In this document: piece by piece, positions 6,776 through 7,833 of the stretch
Numbering within the stretch: the first letter of the stretch is position 1
Layout: every line of letters starts with the position of its first letter
Source of the DNA: Bacteroidales bacterium
GTDB lineage: Bacteria; Bacteroidota; Bacteroidia; Bacteroidales; DTU049
Direction: 5' to 3'
Assembly (NCBI GenBank): GCA_018432645.1
Contig: JAHDSP010000122.1
Location: 1-7,833, forward strand
Length of the DNA: 7,833 nt
The notes under the pieces: generated by a model
What the model saw: the letters and a program-made list of their open reading frames with translations, nothing else
What the model was told of the DNA's origin: nothing
The model's database searches: none
Made by a program: the position numbers and the translations under genes

Positions 6776-7564
6776 ATGATGAATATTGATAACAATGAGG
6801 GCAATTATATAATATTTTTAGGAACAGGTACATCTACAGGAATACCAGTAATTAGTTGTAAATGTGCTACTTGTACATCTAATGATCCTCGAGATAAAAG
6901 ATTTCGTACCTCAGCATTTATTCATTATAATGGACTAAAATTAGTAATAGACTGCGGTCCAGATTTCAGACTACAAATGATAAATAATCAGATAGATGAC
7001 ATAGACGCTATATTAATCACACATGGACATAGAGATCATATAGCTGGCATAGATGACATCAGACCTTTTAATTTTATACTTGGGAAAGTAATAAGCTTGT
7101 ATGCAAAAGAAGAAGTAATGAATCAACTGGATAAAGAATTTCCCTATATTCTAAATCCTAATGGCTATTTTGGTTCTCCACAACTCGAGTATCATAATAT
7201 TAACGATAATATTTTTTTTATTGAAAATAATCCAATAATTCCTATTCCAGTATTTCATGGGAAATTAGAAATATTAGGATTTAGATTCGGTAATTTAGCA
7301 TATATAACAGATGCAAGCCAGATACCTGATAGTAGTATGGAACTCATAAAAGGAGTAGATATTTTAATAATTAATGCATTAAGACGAAGTCCTCATATTT
7401 CTCATTTATCACTACCACAAGCATTAGAAATAATAGAAAAAATAAATCCTAAAAAAGCGTTTTTAACACATCTTTCACATTTTTTACCGCCACACATACA
7501 AATACTAAAAGATTTACCAAATAATGTATTGCCAGCTTATGATGGGCTGATAGTGGAATTTTAA
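6776..7564 (+). CDS. PhnP-like metallo-beta-lactamase-fold hydrolase
   Basis: This 262-residue cytoplasmic protein belongs to the metallo-beta-lactamase superfamily, PhnP-like group (cyclic phosphodiesterases acting on small phosphate esters). It begins with FLGTGTSTGIP, the family's first strand and turn. A CKCATC segment follows (C28, C30, C33), matching the structural-zinc cysteines of PhnP. The catalytic dinuclear metal site is visible as HGHRDH (H83, H85, D87, H88), with H161 in PVFHG, D179 in YITDA and H232 in FLTHLSH. No phosphonate (phn) genes are nearby, so a role in C-P lyase metabolism is not supported and the substrate is unknown. Start: tandem ATG codons at 6776 and 6779, either usable, without a Shine-Dalgarno sequence. 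The 7-bp gap from miaB suggests co-transcription. Confidence 0.85.
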   Translation: MMNIDNNEGNYIIFLGTGTSTGIPVISCKCATCTSNDPRDKRFRTSAFIHYNGLKLVIDCGPDFRLQMINNQIDDIDAILITHGHRDHIAGIDDIRPFNFILGKVISLYAKEEVMNQLDKEFPYILNPNGYFGSPQLEYHNINDNIFFIENNPIIPIPVFHGKLEILGFRFGNLAYITDASQIPDSSMELIKGVDILIINALRRSPHISHLSLPQALEIIEKINPKKAFLTHLSHFLPPHIQILKDLPNNVLPAYDGLIVEF

Positions 7565-7601
7565 AAGAGATTAAGAAAAACATATTTTTGTTTGGAAATT
7601 T

Positions 7602-7621
7602 ATTTGATTTTATTTTCAAAT
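7602..7621. repeat. Small inverted repeat after the hydrolase gene
   Basis: ATTTGA (7602-7607) and TCAAAT (7616-7621) form a 6-bp stem with an 8-nt loop, followed by TTT at 7622-7624. It could be a weak terminator for the miaB-hydrolase operon. It overlaps the -33 element of the next promoter, so it could equally be an operator or chance in AT-rich DNA. Confidence 0.2.
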
Positions 7622-7635
7622 TTTAATTAATTTTG
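7603..7635 (+). promoter_or_regulatory. Bacteroidota-type promoter of the last gene
   Basis: TTTG at 7603-7606, a 21-nt spacer and TAATTTTG at 7628-7635 match the Bacteroidota consensus TTTG-N(17-23)-TAnnTTTG. The ATG at 7654 is 18 nt downstream, the same close arrangement as for the promoter at 99-128. A second TAnnTTTG match, TATTTTTG at 7583-7590, has no clear -33 partner. Confidence 0.55.
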
Positions 7636-7653
7636 TAAAAAAAATAATAAGCT

Positions 7654-7833
7654 ATGAAACAATTAGTTGATAATCTAGTAGAATATTTATCAATGGGCAA
7701 ACAAGAGCATTTAGCATTCCTTGATGGACTCTTTTATCTGTTAAAGCAAAAAAATGCAGATGTAGTAGATTACCAAGGCCTCAAGGCACAAAGTGTATCG
7801 CCACAATGTCCAAAATGTGAGAGCATAAACATT
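7654..7833 (+). CDS. Partial gene, zinc-ribbon protein, possibly IS1595-type transposase N-terminus
   Basis: An open frame runs from ATG 7654 to the window end (60 codons, no stop), so the gene is cut by the window. The product starts MKQLVDNLVEYLSMGKQEHL with a mostly helical first 45 residues, then QCPKCESINI, where C52 and C55 form the first half of a zinc ribbon. A short helical leader followed by a CPxCxS zinc ribbon is the usual start of IS1595-family (ISXO2-like) transposases. That is inference from layout, since the catalytic DDE/DDN domain is not in view. No terminal inverted repeat was identified in 7565-7653. Another zinc-ribbon protein is possible. The promoter just upstream and sensible codon use support a real gene. 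Confidence 0.55.
   Translation, partial: MKQLVDNLVEYLSMGKQEHLAFLDGLFYLLKQKNADVVDYQGLKAQSVSPQCPKCESINI

Noticed and set aside
6776..7564. Role in phosphonate (C-P lyase) metabolism for the PhnP-like protein
   Set aside because: No phn genes are nearby, and PhnP-like proteins are common in Bacteroidota without C-P lyase.

Overview
The window reads as AT-rich (about 30% GC by eye) chromosomal DNA from a member of the Bacteroidota. Three things point that way. The promoters have the TAnnTTTG -7 element of Bacteroidota sigma-A, most genes lack a Shine-Dalgarno sequence, and one secreted protein carries a DUF4476 domain, which is typical of that phylum. All genes lie on the + strand. The species cannot be named from the sequence.

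Layout: 1-148 is an AT-rich promoter region with a three-copy 10-bp motif. 149-3391 encodes a very large single-chain flavin/iron-sulfur dehydrogenase. It joins, in one polypeptide, modules that are usually separate subunits of hydroxyproline/proline dehydrogenase, HcnABC or sarcosine-oxidase-like complexes. 3448-4605 encodes a DNA polymerase III delta'-type clamp-loader subunit. 4649-5338 encodes a secreted DUF4476 protein with a histidine-rich linker. The gap at 5339-5457 contains a hairpin at the preceding stop codon, a promoter and an unusually strong but distant Shine-Dalgarno sequence. 5458-6768 is miaB (tRNA methylthiotransferase), followed after 7 bp by a PhnP-like metallo-beta-lactamase-fold hydrolase (6776-7564), probably in the same operon. 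After a good promoter at about 7603-7635, a gene cut by the window edge begins at 7654; it has a zinc-ribbon start resembling an IS1595-type transposase.

Functionally this is mostly an assortment of housekeeping genes (replication, tRNA modification) with one catabolic redox enzyme and one Bacteroidota-specific secreted protein. No CRISPR array, RNA gene, phage module or toxin/defence cassette was found. The most unusual item is the all-in-one dehydrogenase. The substrate of that enzyme, the role of the DUF4476 protein and the identity of the last gene remain open.
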